NCBI GenBank assembly: GCA_027924585.1
Contig: BSBM01000712.1
Location: forward strand, 4,428,501-4,492,500
Length of the DNA: 64,000 nt
DNA from: Larix kaempferi
Lineage: Eukaryota > Streptophyta > Pinopsida > Pinales > Pinaceae
Reading direction: 5' to 3'
The stretch's first letter is position 1; each line of letters starts with the position of its first letter. A program made the position numbers and the translations under genes. Positions 54,351 to 64,000 of this stretch are shown here, piece after piece. The notes under the pieces are model-generated. The model worked only from the letters and a program-made list of their open reading frames with translations. It had not been told where the DNA came from and ran no database searches.

Positions 54351-56500
54351 TTATTCAAAATTTCACCTTAAAAGGCCAAACTAGTGTTCTACAAACATCC
54401 ATGGCATCTTATAGTAAGAGTGACGAATTCATATATATCCTTGAGGAAATCCTTAAAGACATAGATGAGATAAAGAAAACTATGGAACATTTAAACATTT
54501 AAACTATGGACGAAACTTTTTACTTTGTATTATTCATTTTTGTTTACTTTGTATTATTTTATTACTCACAAACACTTGACAAACTCGACAAACACACACA
54601 TGTTACAAGATCTCCCTCATATTGGGTTGTAGAGCACCTCTCGACGCAATAAAATTTATGGTAAAAAGGATCCCTAGTGGAAACATCTATTAAAACTAGA
54701 GATTGAAATGGTAATTAATACAAAAATAACAGGATCCTTTAAAAACAAGGGTATTTCTAAAGGCTATTTTATGCAACAAAGTATTTATAGGACAATTATG
54801 CAACTAAGTACTCACATGGGACAATCTCCAAAAGGGAAAATGGCAAGGACAAGGACGAGGACAAGGTTACTCTATCTCACCTAAAGTAAGTTCAATGGCA
54901 TTCATCACTTACTTGCCATATGTCACTTTTCCAAAATAATCTAGTCACCAATCAAAAGCATAAGTGGAGGCAAAGGGACAAGTGAAAATAAAACTTGATC
55001 GGAGAGGCTCTCCAAACTTGCCTTGATGACAAGCTAATGAAGGAAGGACCATAATTCCCTAAGAGCTAAGAGATTTAGTGCTTTGGATCATTTGGATTTA
55101 GTAAGAATGTTAATCTCTTTCAGCCGAAAGCACACTCGAAGGCCTACTGCCTTTTATGAATCCTAAAATAATTATGAAAAAAGACAAAAATACAAGAAAC
55201 ATAGGACTATTAGAATCTATTAACATAAATAATTTCCTTTCTCATAGGTTGTTTTGTGGAGTACCAAATCATCATTCATATCTCATGTCAAATAATTCAC
55301 CTTCTCATAAATTGTTTTGTGGAGTAGCAAATCATTATTCATATCCGATAACATCATAATTGTGAACTAGTCCAAGGCTTATGCACATATTTTTATAACT
55401 TTTTAGATTTCATTCCAGAACCAATTTTAATGTAAAATATTTTTTTTTTTTAAATTAATATTTATTTTTAAATAGGTATAATAATACTAATATTTTTAGT
55501 AAAACATTTAATATAATCTTACATTATACTAAAATCAAATAAATAAATATTATATTAATGCTTTACATAAACAAATAATATAATGCAAAATATGTCAAGC
55601 GATTTACATAAACAAATAAATTTTTAGACATTTAGAAATTAAATAAATAAACCTTTACACGTTTACATGTGTACTGAAATATTAAAAAAACGTAATATTT
55701 TGGGATTAAAATTACCACGCATAAATAACTCGCATAGATGTACAGAACAATCCATTTCACACAACGAAAAAAGACAATCCATTTCTCAGTGCTTAACCCT
55801 TACTACGGAAGATGTTATAACAAATGATAAAGGAAATGCCCATTGAAAGATCTAGTTTAGTTTCCTTCACAGGTGAAGGTCAAACCCAAGTCAAGCAAAC
55901 CAAACTTTATAGCATAAAATAAACCCTATCAAAATTTCCAAAATAGACGGCCTGGAGGAAGGTGGTCGTGTAATTTATGGTGAGGCGGACTTTGATGTTG
56001 CTACCTAGGTTAATTTTCAATATTATATGGATTAAGTATAAACAACGATGAATTACTTCAATCATCCTTACTGTTTGTGCCCAAGTAACATCATCTTTTT
56101 TTTAAGAAACAGATTTATATAATTAAAAGGCTGCGCACGACCATACATTAAAAAATAGAGAAAGTTTTCCAGAAGGAGAGACTTGTAGGTAGCAGAGAAT
56201 AATGCTGGTTTTAAATATAGATTTCCAATTCTGAAACTTTCTATGCCTTTCTATATTGGTGGTGGAGTAGATCCTTACATATTGGCCGCATAATACAGTT
56301 AAAAAAACATTCAAACACTGTTTCCAAAAAGGAAAACCTGCAAATAGAGGGGAGTTATCCGACATTCTGCTACTGCACAGAGACAGCGTGAGGCATTTCT
56401 TGATTCCCTGTTGGGGTTTCCTAGAAATAGCTTCCTTGGGTCTTGCTGATGAAACTTGAAACATCTTCCTGGATTCTGTCCACCTTCCCCATTAGCTAGA
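54351..56500. other. No gene recognised
   Basis: AT-rich; contains the 66-bp duplication at 55238-55360. A minus-strand frame at 56464-56123 is open for 113 codons but I see no family features in it. Confidence 0.4.
55238..55360. repeat. Imperfect tandem duplication, period 66 bp
   Basis: TTCTCATAGGTTGTTTTGTGGAGTA... and TTCTCATAAATTGTTTTGTGGAGTA... are 66 bp apart and both continue CAAATCAT(C/T)ATTCATATC. Confidence 0.85.
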
Positions 56501-56510
56501 AAAGATTTCT

Positions 56511-57026
56511 CTACAGATCATTGATCCTGGTGTCCTGGCAAGAAAGTTGAGTGGAGTTGTAACGAACTTCGGAGGCCAGTTCAACATTTTGATTTACACT
56601 GATGCATATTGCCTCATAGGCTCTGCAAAGATGAAGTTTGATGTCCTTCATGGTGAAATTTATTGCTGCCAAGGCTTCCTTAACCCCGTCCATGGAGAAG
56701 CTCAACGGAACCAGAGGAGGAAGAGCTACAAGACACTCAATAAGGGAAGGGTGTTCACAGTTCAAAGGCACGTTGATGGAGAGACTGATGAGTTCAGACG
56801 AGAGCGGGGTAATAGCATAGAGACGAGCCATTGCTGAGAATAAGGGTCGAGGAGGAGGATGAGCAATTAAGGAAGGCACGAAGGATCTGACGGAGGGAAG
56901 CCTGGCCACGTGATGGGCACGTGAGAGACCACACGCCAGCTGTGAAAGGACAAGGGTGGGATGAAACCAAAGGTGGTGAGGGTGCATGGAGAAGTTAGGG
57001 AATAGGTAAAAACCCCAAATTTGCAT
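56511..57026 (-). CDS. Hypothetical minus-strand frame, not recognised
   Basis: Open for 171 codons; the more protein-like part may start at an internal Met (about 56832) reading ITPLSSELISLSINVPLNCE and DGVKEALAAINFTMKDIKLH. It is helical in appearance, without a known domain, signal peptide or membrane segment that I can name. The downstream TGA at 56511 is followed by an RNLF-like continuation. It may be an exon or relic of a transposon gag-type protein. Confidence 0.25.
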   Translation of the reverse strand: MQIWGFYLFPNFSMHPHHLWFHPTLVLSQLACGLSRAHHVARLPSVRSFVPSLIAHPPPRPLFSAMARLYAITPLSSELISLSINVPLNCEHPSLIECLVALPPLVPLSFSMDGVKEALAAINFTMKDIKLHLCRAYEAICISVNQNVELASEVRYNSTQLSCQDTRINDL

Positions 57027-57316
57027 TATTATATCAGACTTGGCCTAAATCCAAGATGACCCCTTTGTTGGCTACTTTGTCAACTTGAGAGTTATTTCCT
57101 TGAAGAATATGGAAGAAGAGGATGTCTTTGGGGAGGGGGAGGGTGAGGATTTTTCTATGAATTCTATGGCCTTTTTAGCATTGAGTTTTAGATCCAGATC
57201 GCATATATTGAATAACATGCCTTGAGTCACTAAAGACCGTGAGATTATAAACATTAATAGAAGTATCAATTTCTAGAGAATGGAGCAATGTCAACTATTA
57301 TGATTTATTGTTTGAT

Positions 57317-57812
57317 TTATTTCCTATTCCCCAAGAAAAAGTTGTGACTATTTCTGTCTAGATAAAAAATGATCCCACCCGCCCCTGCCTCCCTAACCCA
57401 AGTAACATCATCTTGCAAATTATTGTTGTTTCTATTATTGATATCTTGATGACTGCAAGCATGAGACATTTCACTCTGAGTGACTATCTGATTAAACCCT
57501 AAATCTGAATTGGTGTCATGGCCTAGGGGTCTGGTACTAGAATCAGTGTCGGGTGCATCTTTTATATTAACCCCGCTATGTGTTGACCGGTCGATTGACT
57601 GTTCTGAATTGGCCTGCAAGAGGCCGCTTTCCCTTTTGGCTTTTGGAGCAGAAGGATAGGCAACTTCAGATTCGTCTGGGGTGTTGAGCGACCCAATCCA
57701 ACCATGTTTGTGAGATATTGGATGATAGATTGTTGCACTAAAAGGACCTTGAGGATTTCTTTTTGACGTATTTATATTTCCCCTCCTTGCACTGATTGAA
57801 CTTCTCTATTGG
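57317..57812 (-). pseudogene. Unrecognised hydrophilic Asn/Ser-rich frame
   Basis: The minus strand is open from about 57812 to 57317 without an ATG near its start: SSISARRGNINTSKRNPQGP, HGWIGSLNTPDESEVAYPSA, then TDSSTRPLGHDTNSDLGFNQ and DINNRNNNNLQDDVTWV. Such low-complexity linkers occur in plant LINE ORF1 and in gag proteins, but no domain confirms that. Probably a relic. Confidence 0.3.
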
Positions 57813-58076
57813 ACATCCTCAAGGATGGATCCAATATTTGTTATCAGTAATTTTTGGCAATGTCTTAACTGTCCTACCATTTTGAATGAACAGTTGGGCT
57901 GCACAGCTTTGACTATTGTTTATGGGAAAATATTATCCACCAAGTGAGAATGAAACCTCAATGTTTGTGTAAGAGCATGTGAACCAATAAAAATATTAAT
58001 TAATGAAAATACAGTCTACAAGATAAATTCCATACAATACAAAAGGTGTGGTAATATCCAAACCTAATCTTATTTT

Positions 58077-58132
58077 TCAAAGCTTTGACTTAGTAGTATT
58101 AGTTCTCAAAGCTTTGACTTAGTAGTATTATT
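58077..58132. repeat. 31-bp tandem duplication
   Basis: CAAAGCTTTGACTTAGTAGTATTA occurs at about 58077 and 58108. Confidence 0.85.
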
Positions 58133-58206
58133 CCTCGAGTAACAAATAACAACAAATTAAAACAACCTTTAAATTTAATAAGAACTAGTTATTTGTAAGG
58201 TGATAA

Positions 58207-58811
58207 TGTTGGTTGTGGAGCCAGATCTTCTAGTCTCATAGATGATATTGTATCAGTCGTGTTTGTACCCCAGTTTTATATGATATGTAGGTGGATTGTA
58301 CAGTCACCCTAGCGAGGGGGCATCGCCTCCCCATGGGGTTCCACGGGGGACCATCCCCCTTGGATGGAGGGTCCGGGGGTCAGCGGTCCCCCGGCAGGGG
58401 TTTAGGGGCAACGCCCCCGAAGAAAATTTTTGGGGCTATTTGCGCCGGCTGTTTTGCGAGCCCATGGTTTTTAGGTATTCCATGGTATTTTCCCATTGTA
58501 TTTCCATTATAAAATAAAGACATTGTAATATGGATAGGGATGATGATGTATTATGTTTTATGCATTGTAAATATCTCTGAGATCAGGAGAGAGACTGTGA
58601 AATAGAGAAGAGAAAGTGCAGTGGTTGTGCTGCAGGTTGTATCCCTTCACCTTGCTGGACGGTAATAATAATAAGGACTGGAAAATTTAGTGTGGACGTA
58701 GCCCAAGTTGGGTGAACCACAATATATCTGTGTCTCTCTTGTAATGTGTATGTGTGATTATATTTGCATTTATGTTTATTGTTATTGCTCCGCGATCCTG
58801 TTTTTCTAACA
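58207..58811 (+). repeat. 5' LTR of copia-3
   Basis: 605 bp. Carries a GC-rich block (58300-58460) with self-complementary G and C runs in an otherwise AT-rich LTR, and a TATAAAAT box at about 58509. Confidence 0.93.
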
Positions 58812-58812
58812 A

Positions 58813-58826
58813 TTGGTATTAGAGCC
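58813..58826 (+). other. Primer binding site of copia-3
   Basis: TTGGTATTAGAGCC, one base after the LTR end; T in place of the C of TATCAGAGC. Confidence 0.82.
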
Positions 58827-58887
58827 AAAGGTCTATTTGGCAGTTAAACCCGCAGGAAGCTAGGCTTTCTGGTTCGAGTGGGAGCAA

Positions 58888-59690
58888 TGGCAGAAGAAGG
58901 AAAGTTTAAGGTCGAGAAGTTTAACTACCAAAACTTCGGGTTATGGAAGATGCAAATGGAGGACTATCTGTACCAGAAGGATCTATTCCTATCGTTGGGA
59001 GGAAAAGCAAAGCAAATGACGGCTATGAAGGACGAAGAATGGGAGGTTCTTGACAGAAAGGCTCTGGGAACAATACGGTTGAGCCCGGCTTCGTCGGTGG
59101 CTTTCAATATCTCAAAAGAAACAACAATAGAGGGTTTGATGAGTGCATTGGGTAAGCTGTATGAAAAACCCTCGGCCTCCAACAAGGTATTTCTAATGAA
59201 GCATTTATTTAATATGAAGATGTCTGAAGGTGGATCTGTTACTGATCATTTAAATGAGTTTAATACGGTTACAAATCAGCTATGTTCTGTAAGTGTGAAC
59301 TTTGATGATGAGGTTAGGGATCTTCTATCTTGTGTTCATTGCCATAAAACTGGAATAGCTTGGTCATGTCTGTAAGTAACTATGTCGCTGGTTCAAACAC
59401 CTTGAAATTTGATGATGTTATTGGTGTTATTCTTAGCGAGGAAATGCGAAGAAAAAGCACAGGTGAGACATCACGTAATGCGTTGACCATGGAGAGTAGG
59501 GGAAGACAAAAGGAGAGAGAAAAAAGCCAAGGTAATCGTAGAAAGTCTAAAACAGGCAGATCCAAGTCCAGACTGGGAAAGATAGAGTGCTGGAACTGTG
59601 GAAAGAAAGGAAGAAAGGACATCTGAAGAAAGACTGCAAATATCTAAAGAAGAAAGGAGATGCACAGAAGGAAACTACCAAGGAAGCCAA
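58888..59690 (+). pseudogene. Copia-3 gag
   Basis: ATG at 58888 (MAEEGKFKVEKFNYQNFGLW), a usual start for this gag family. Then DRKALGTIRLSPASSVAFNI and FLMKHLFNMKMSEGGSVTDH up to DDEVRDLL. A frameshift at about 59330 follows, then SNTLKFDDVIGVILSEEMRR (about 59395). The zinc knuckle CWNCGKKG ... HLKKDC (59590-59636) is split by an 8-bp duplication (AAGAAAGG), which moves the His-Cys half to another frame. Confidence 0.88.
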
Positions 59691-59960
59691 TGTAGCAGGT
59701 GATGTGTTACAAGATGCTTTGATTCTTGCACTAGATAATACTAGTTATTATTGGGTAGTAGATTCAGGAGCTTCATGTCATGATACACCCCATAGGAAAT
59801 ACTTGTTCCTGGCGACTTTGGACATGTTTTATTGGGTGATGATGAGCCATGTAAAATTGTTGGAATGGGTAAGGTATGGATAAAAGTTAAGAATGGAACT
59901 GATTGGTTGTTGAAAGAAGTTAGGCATATTCTTGCTATGAAAAGAAATATGATCTGAACA
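59691..59960 (+). pseudogene. Copia-3 protease
   Basis: YYWVVDSGASCHDTPHRK holds the Asp-Ser-Gly active site intact (about 59752-59790). After frame changes near 59815 and 59880, the weak remains of the VRHILAMKRN(L/M)I segment are seen up to a TGA at about 59956. Confidence 0.8.
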
Positions 59961-61110
59961 GGGCAGTTGGGAGATGGCAGCTGTCTATCTACGTTCGGAG
60001 AAAAGTGGTGGAATATCACTAAAGGATCAATGGTGATAGCAAAAGGAGACAGAGTAGGTACGTTGTATTTATGTCCTCATAATACTAACCATTCTATCTC
60101 TTTAGCTTCCACAGGAACAAATACAGCATTGTGGCATCATAGGCTTGGCCACATGAGTGAGAAGGGGATGCAGATTCTCCACTCAAGGAAGTTGCTACCG
60201 GATTTGAAGCAGGTAAGTTTGGAATTCTGTGAAAACTGTGTTTATGGAAAACAGAAGAGAGTCAGATTTCTCAGGGTTGGGAAACAGAAGAAGAATGAAA
60301 AATTAGAGCTTGTGCATATAGATGTATGGGGACCAGCTCAGGTACAATCTCTTGGTGGCTCTCATTATTATGTTACATTTATTGATGATGCAACTAGAAA
60401 AACTTGGGTTTATTGCATTAGACAAAAATCTGATGTGTTTGCTACTTTTAAGAAGTGGAAATCTTTGGTTGAGAATGAGACAGGAAAAAGATTGAAGTGT
60501 CTCAGATATGATAATGGAGGTGAGTACTAAGGCAAGGAGTTTGATAGTTACTGTTCATACCATGGGATTCGTAGAGAGAAGACAGTCCCATGAACACCAC
60601 AGGAAAATGGTGTGTCAGAAAGGATGAACAAAACGATCATGGAGCATGCAAGGTGTATGAGACTGCATGTAGGGTTTCCCTTACAGTTTTGGGCAGATGC
60701 TGTAAATACTGTTGTTTATTTAATAAACAAAGGACCTTCAAGTGCTTTGGATGGTGGTATTCCAGAGGAAGCATGGACAGATAAAAAGGTAAACTACTCA
60801 TTTATGAGAACATTTGGTTGTGAAGCATTTGTACATATTGATAAAGAAAATAGAACAAAGCTTGAAGCTAAATCCAAGAAATGTACCTTTATTGGATATG
60901 GGGTTGATGAATTTGGTTTTCATTTATGGGATTATGAAAATAACAAAATCATCAGGAGTAGAGATGTGATATCCAATGAAAAGGTCATGTATAAAGATCA
61001 TTTGCAGGGAAATAAACAGGAAAAGGAAAACACAGAGTACATAGTGCTTGATGAAATTAAAGAAAATGAAGTTCCGAAGGTGCCAGAAAATCAAGAGTAG
61101 CAGCAAGTAC
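59961..61110 (+). pseudogene. Copia-3 integrase
   Basis: One frame runs from about 59961: ALWHHRLGHMSEKGMQIL and FCENCVYGKQKRVRF (HHCC zinc finger), LVHIDVWGPAQ (first Asp), FIDDATRKTWVYCIRQ, CLRYDNGGEY (second Asp), a TAA at 60528, TPQENGVSERMNKTIMEHAR (Glu) and FGCEAFVHIDKENRTKLEAK. Stops at 60528-60530, about 60592 and 61098-61100 interrupt it; the frame itself is unchanged, so inactivation is by point mutations. Confidence 0.92.
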
Positions 61111-62761
61111 CTGAAACTCCTGCAACTATAAGAAGATCCACCAGGTTAAGTAGACTCTCGGAAAGATACTCTCCTTCAATGTATTATTTATTGATGACTG
61201 ATTCTGGTGAACCAGAATGTTATGAAGAAGCAATGCAGGTGGAAACTAGAAAGAAGTGGGAGCAAGGCATGAATGAGGAGATGGACTCATTGGTAGGAAG
61301 ACACACTTGGGATTTGGTTCAGTTTCCTGCTGGTAAAAAAGCATTGCAAAACAAATGGATTTACAGGTTGAAGGAAGAAGAAGGAGGTAAGAAGCGGTAC
61401 AAGGCCAGACTTTTTGTAAAGGGGTTTGCACAGAAGAAAGGTATAGATTTTGATGAAATATTTTCTCCTGTTGTTAAGATGACTTCAATTAGGACTATAT
61501 TAAGTCTAGTGGTGGTAGAAGATTTGCATCTTGAACAGTTAGATGTAAAAATAACCTTCCTCCATGGGGATTTGGAGGAATAAATATATATGCAGCAGCC
61601 ATAAGGGTATGAGGTCAAAGGTAAAGAGGATCTGGTATGCAGGTTGAAAAAGAGCTTGTCTGGCTTGAAGCAAGCTTCAAGGTAGTGGTATCTAAATTTT
61701 GACAGGTTTATGACAGAACAAGGTTATAGTAGATGTCATTATGACCACTGTGTTTATTTCAAGAAGCTAGACAATGGAAGATATATTATCTTGTTATTGT
61801 ATGTGGATGACATGCTTGTTGCAGGGTCTGACATGCAGGATATAAATGTACTCAAAAGGAAGCTACCTAATTCATTTGCGATGAAGGATTTGGGTGCTGC
61901 AAAGCAAATCCTTGGTATGAGAATAACGAGAGACAGGAAAAATTTCAAATTGACATTGTCTCAAAGTGAGTACATACAAAAGGTGTTGGAGAAGTTCAGA
62001 ATGCAGAATGCAAAACCTGTAAGTACACCTTTGGCTAGCCATTTCAGTCTAAGTAAGGAAATGTTTCCCAAGACACAAGAAGAGACAGATTACATGTCCA
62101 AGATTCCCTATCAATCAGCAATTGGCAGCTTGATGTATGCCATGGTGTGCACAAGACCAGATATTGCACATGTAGTGGAAGTTGTGAGCTTATATATGAA
62201 CAATCTAGGTAAAGAACATTGGAAGGAAGTACAGTGGATTCTCAGGTATTTGAGAGGTACTACCACTGAGGCATTATGTTTTGGAGGTTCAGACACTGTT
62301 CTACAGGGATATGTTGATGCAGATATGGCAGGTGACAAGGATAGCCAGAGGATCACCATAGGGTATGTGTTTACTGTAGGTGGAACAACAGTAAACTGGA
62401 TTTCGAAACTACAGAAGGTTGTTGCACTTTCAACAATAGAAGCAGAGTATGTTGCCATTACAAGGCTAGTAAAGAGATGATTTGGTTGCATAGGTTTATG
62501 GAGGAAGTGGGTAAGAAGCAGAAGGATAGCAGATTGTATACTGACAGCCAGAGTGCCATTCACCTTGCAAAGAACTCAGCGTTCCATTCCAAGACTAAAC
62601 TTATACAACTCAAGTACCATTTCATACGCTCTGTTCTGGAAGATGAACTGTTGAAGCTGGAAAAGATACATACTAGCCAGAATCCTGCAGACATGTTCAC
62701 AAAGGTAGTGACGAGAGAGAAACTGAGTTCGTGCTCGATTTCAGTTGGCCTTCTAGCATGA
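61111..62761 (+). pseudogene. Copia-3 reverse transcriptase and RNase H
   Basis: In frame with integrase: CYEEAMQVETRKKWEQGMNE, LQNKWIYRLKEEEGGKKRYK, LEQLDVKITFLHGDLEE then stops at 61581-61583, about 61602 and about 61683. LLLYVDDMLVAGSD carries the YVDD box (about 61797). It follows with QILGMRITRDRKNFKLTLSQ and YAMVCTRPDIAH. RNase H has LQGYVDADMAG and VVALSTIEAEYVAI. A frameshift at about 62465 precedes RLYTDSQSAIHLAKNSAFHS and IHTSQNPADMFTKVV to a stop at 62761. Confidence 0.92.
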
Positions 62762-62846
62762 AGGTGAAGAGGAGAAATTTTCCAAGTCCAAGTCCAGCAA
62801 GTGCAACAGCGGTGGAGTTGCTGTGATCAGTCTCCAAGTGGGAGAT

Positions 62847-63429
62847 TGTTGGTTGTGGAGCCAGATCTTCTAGTCTCATAGATGATATTGTATCGGCCAT
62901 GTTTGTACCCTAGTTTTATATGATATGTAGGTGGACTATACAGTCACCCCAGCGGGGTGGTGTGGGGGGGCATCACCCCCCCACGGGGTTCCAGGGGCTA
63001 GCGGTCCCTTGGTGGGGGTTTGGGGGCAGCGCCCTCGAAGAAAATTTTTGGGGCTGTTTGCGCCAGCTGTTTCGCGGACCCATGGTTTTTGGGTATTCCG
63101 TGGTATTTTCCCATTGTATTTCCCTTATAAAATAAAGACATTATAATACGACTAGGGATGATGATGTATTAGGTTTTATGCATTGTAAAGATCTCTGAGA
63201 TCAGGAGAGAGACTGTGAAATAGAGAAGAGGAAGTGCAGCGGTTGTGCTACAGGTTGTATCCCTTCACCTTGTTGGACGGTAATAACAATAAGGACTGGA
63301 AAATTCAGTGTGGACGTAGCCCAAGTTGGGTGAACCACGATATATCTGTGTCTCTCTTGTAATGTGTATGTGTGATTATATTTGGATTTCTGTTTATTGT
63401 TATTGCTCTGCGATCCTGTTTTTCTAACA
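62847..63429 (+). repeat. 3' LTR of copia-3
   Basis: 583 bp, preceded by the polypurine tract AGTGGGAGAT and followed by the GATAA duplication. Confidence 0.93.
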
Positions 63430-63434
63430 GATAA

Positions 63435-64000
63435 TAGCAAAACAACCTTAAATTAAATTAATAGGTTCCTTGTAGATGTCAACAAATTCACGAGGAATTA
63501 ACTAATAAGCTTATAGTACATTCATTTCATCTTAGATGGTAAAGTAATCTAACTATTCCAATAATGACAATTTTTAGATTACATTTGCATACACAACAAT
63601 ATCATAATAATTCACTCATTCTTTTATAAGCATTTTATAAATAAAGACATTACAAATATTACAATTAATTTATTTCTTTATAAGCATTATACAAAGAAAT
63701 TACAAATCTAAAAACATTAGCTAATTCATTCAAGGTTTCAACTTACAAACTATTCTTACATTTTTCAACCATGGGTTTCCTAATTCAAACTTACAAATTT
63801 CAAACTTTTTCATAGCATAAGCTAAGGTATGTGGTTGCATCCTTTCCTGATCAAGCCATGAACAATCTATTTATATTCATGAGAGTTGGTTCAAACAATT
63901 GGTGCTCAAGATCTGGCTACATTGGGGTTACATTAGTGTACTACCTTCATTTAGTCTATTCAAAGAATGTACATTTCATACATTTTATTTTTCTTAGGCT
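63435..64000. other. No gene recognised
   Basis: AT-rich sequence to the right edge; continuous with the sequence left of 58202 when copia-3 and one target duplication are removed. Confidence 0.45.

Larger units (their letters stand above)
58207..63429 (+). mobile_element. Ty1/copia LTR retrotransposon (copia-3), 5,223 bp
   Basis: LTRs 58207-58811 and 62847-63429 (TGTTGGTTGTGG...TTTTTCTAACA) are flanked by the exact duplication GATAA (58202-58206, 63430-63434). PBS TTGGTATTAGAGCC follows the 5' LTR; polypurine AGTGGGAGAT precedes the 3' LTR. It codes for gag-protease-integrase-RT-RNase H in the normal Ty1/copia order, of the TNT1-94-like type, without the long 3' non-coding arrays of copia-1 and copia-2. 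The 5' LTR is 22 bp longer because of length changes in a GC-rich block. Confidence 0.94.

Noticed and set aside
58291-58517. Gly/Pro-rich frames at both copia-3 LTRs
   Set aside because: They lie wholly in the GC-rich LTR module and appear in overlapping frames of both LTRs.

Overview
This window looks like nuclear DNA of a seed plant with a large, repeat-dominated genome. The evidence is nested LTR retrotransposons primed by initiator-tRNA-Met-type sites, a chromodomain Ty3/gypsy element, tRNA-derived SINEs, a CACTA-type terminus, a SMART-type mini-retrotransposon and plant-specific gene families (Raf-like MAPKKK, sacsin/HSP90-like ATPase, zinc-ribbon RING protein). A gymnosperm is plausible from the sheer repeat load, but that is inference. 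I found no host gene that is intact.

Left part (1-18.7 kb): the tail of a Ty3/gypsy polyprotein, a CACTA-like terminus carrying about 18 copies of a 35-bp G/C-strand-biased repeat, a degenerate organelle-type tRNA-Val(UAC)-like sequence, a broken DUF4283/zinc-knuckle (LINE ORF1-type) reading frame and a minus-strand SINE. Three broken host genes follow: histidyl-tRNA synthetase exons split by a 280-bp SMART element, a sacsin/HSP90-like ATPase gene, and the last three exons of a Raf-like MAPKKK. The two minus-strand pseudogenes keep introns and splice signals, so they came from DNA duplication or in-place decay, not from retrocopying.

Middle part (18.7-37.7 kb): a Ty1/copia element (here copia-1, 7,264 bp, exact 5-bp target duplication) that has lost gag, protease and integrase, and whose 3' non-coding region is a chain of tandem arrays. 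Then come an unrecognised minus-strand reading frame, a broken zinc-ribbon/acidic RING-like gene, a 47-bp minisatellite, a complete SINE with a 15-bp target duplication, the 3' part of a Tat-like Ty3/gypsy element with an antisense plant-mobile-domain-like frame, and a minus-strand Ty3/gypsy LTR plus gag.

Right part (37.7-64 kb): a chromovirus-type Ty3/gypsy element (37.7-53.4 kb) acts as host for several insertions. A 1.5-kb solo LTR sits in its reverse transcriptase and a complete Ty1/copia element (copia-2, 7,050 bp) sits in its RNase H; both sites rejoin cleanly in sequence. The minus-strand gypsy LTR interrupts its 5' LTR, and its 3' LTR is cut off by a piece of a different LTR with its own primer binding site. 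Copia-1 and copia-2 are related: they share their leader, an integrase-to-RT non-coding block and LTR segments, and both carry tandem arrays before the 3' LTR. After an AT-rich stretch and two unrecognised minus-strand frames lies a third Ty1/copia element (copia-3, 5,223 bp, exact target duplication) with an almost complete but stop-ridden polyprotein.

The layout records successive insertions, useful for relative dating: chromovirus first, then the solo LTR and copia-2 inside it; the Tat-like LTR appears to abut and cut the minus-strand gypsy element.
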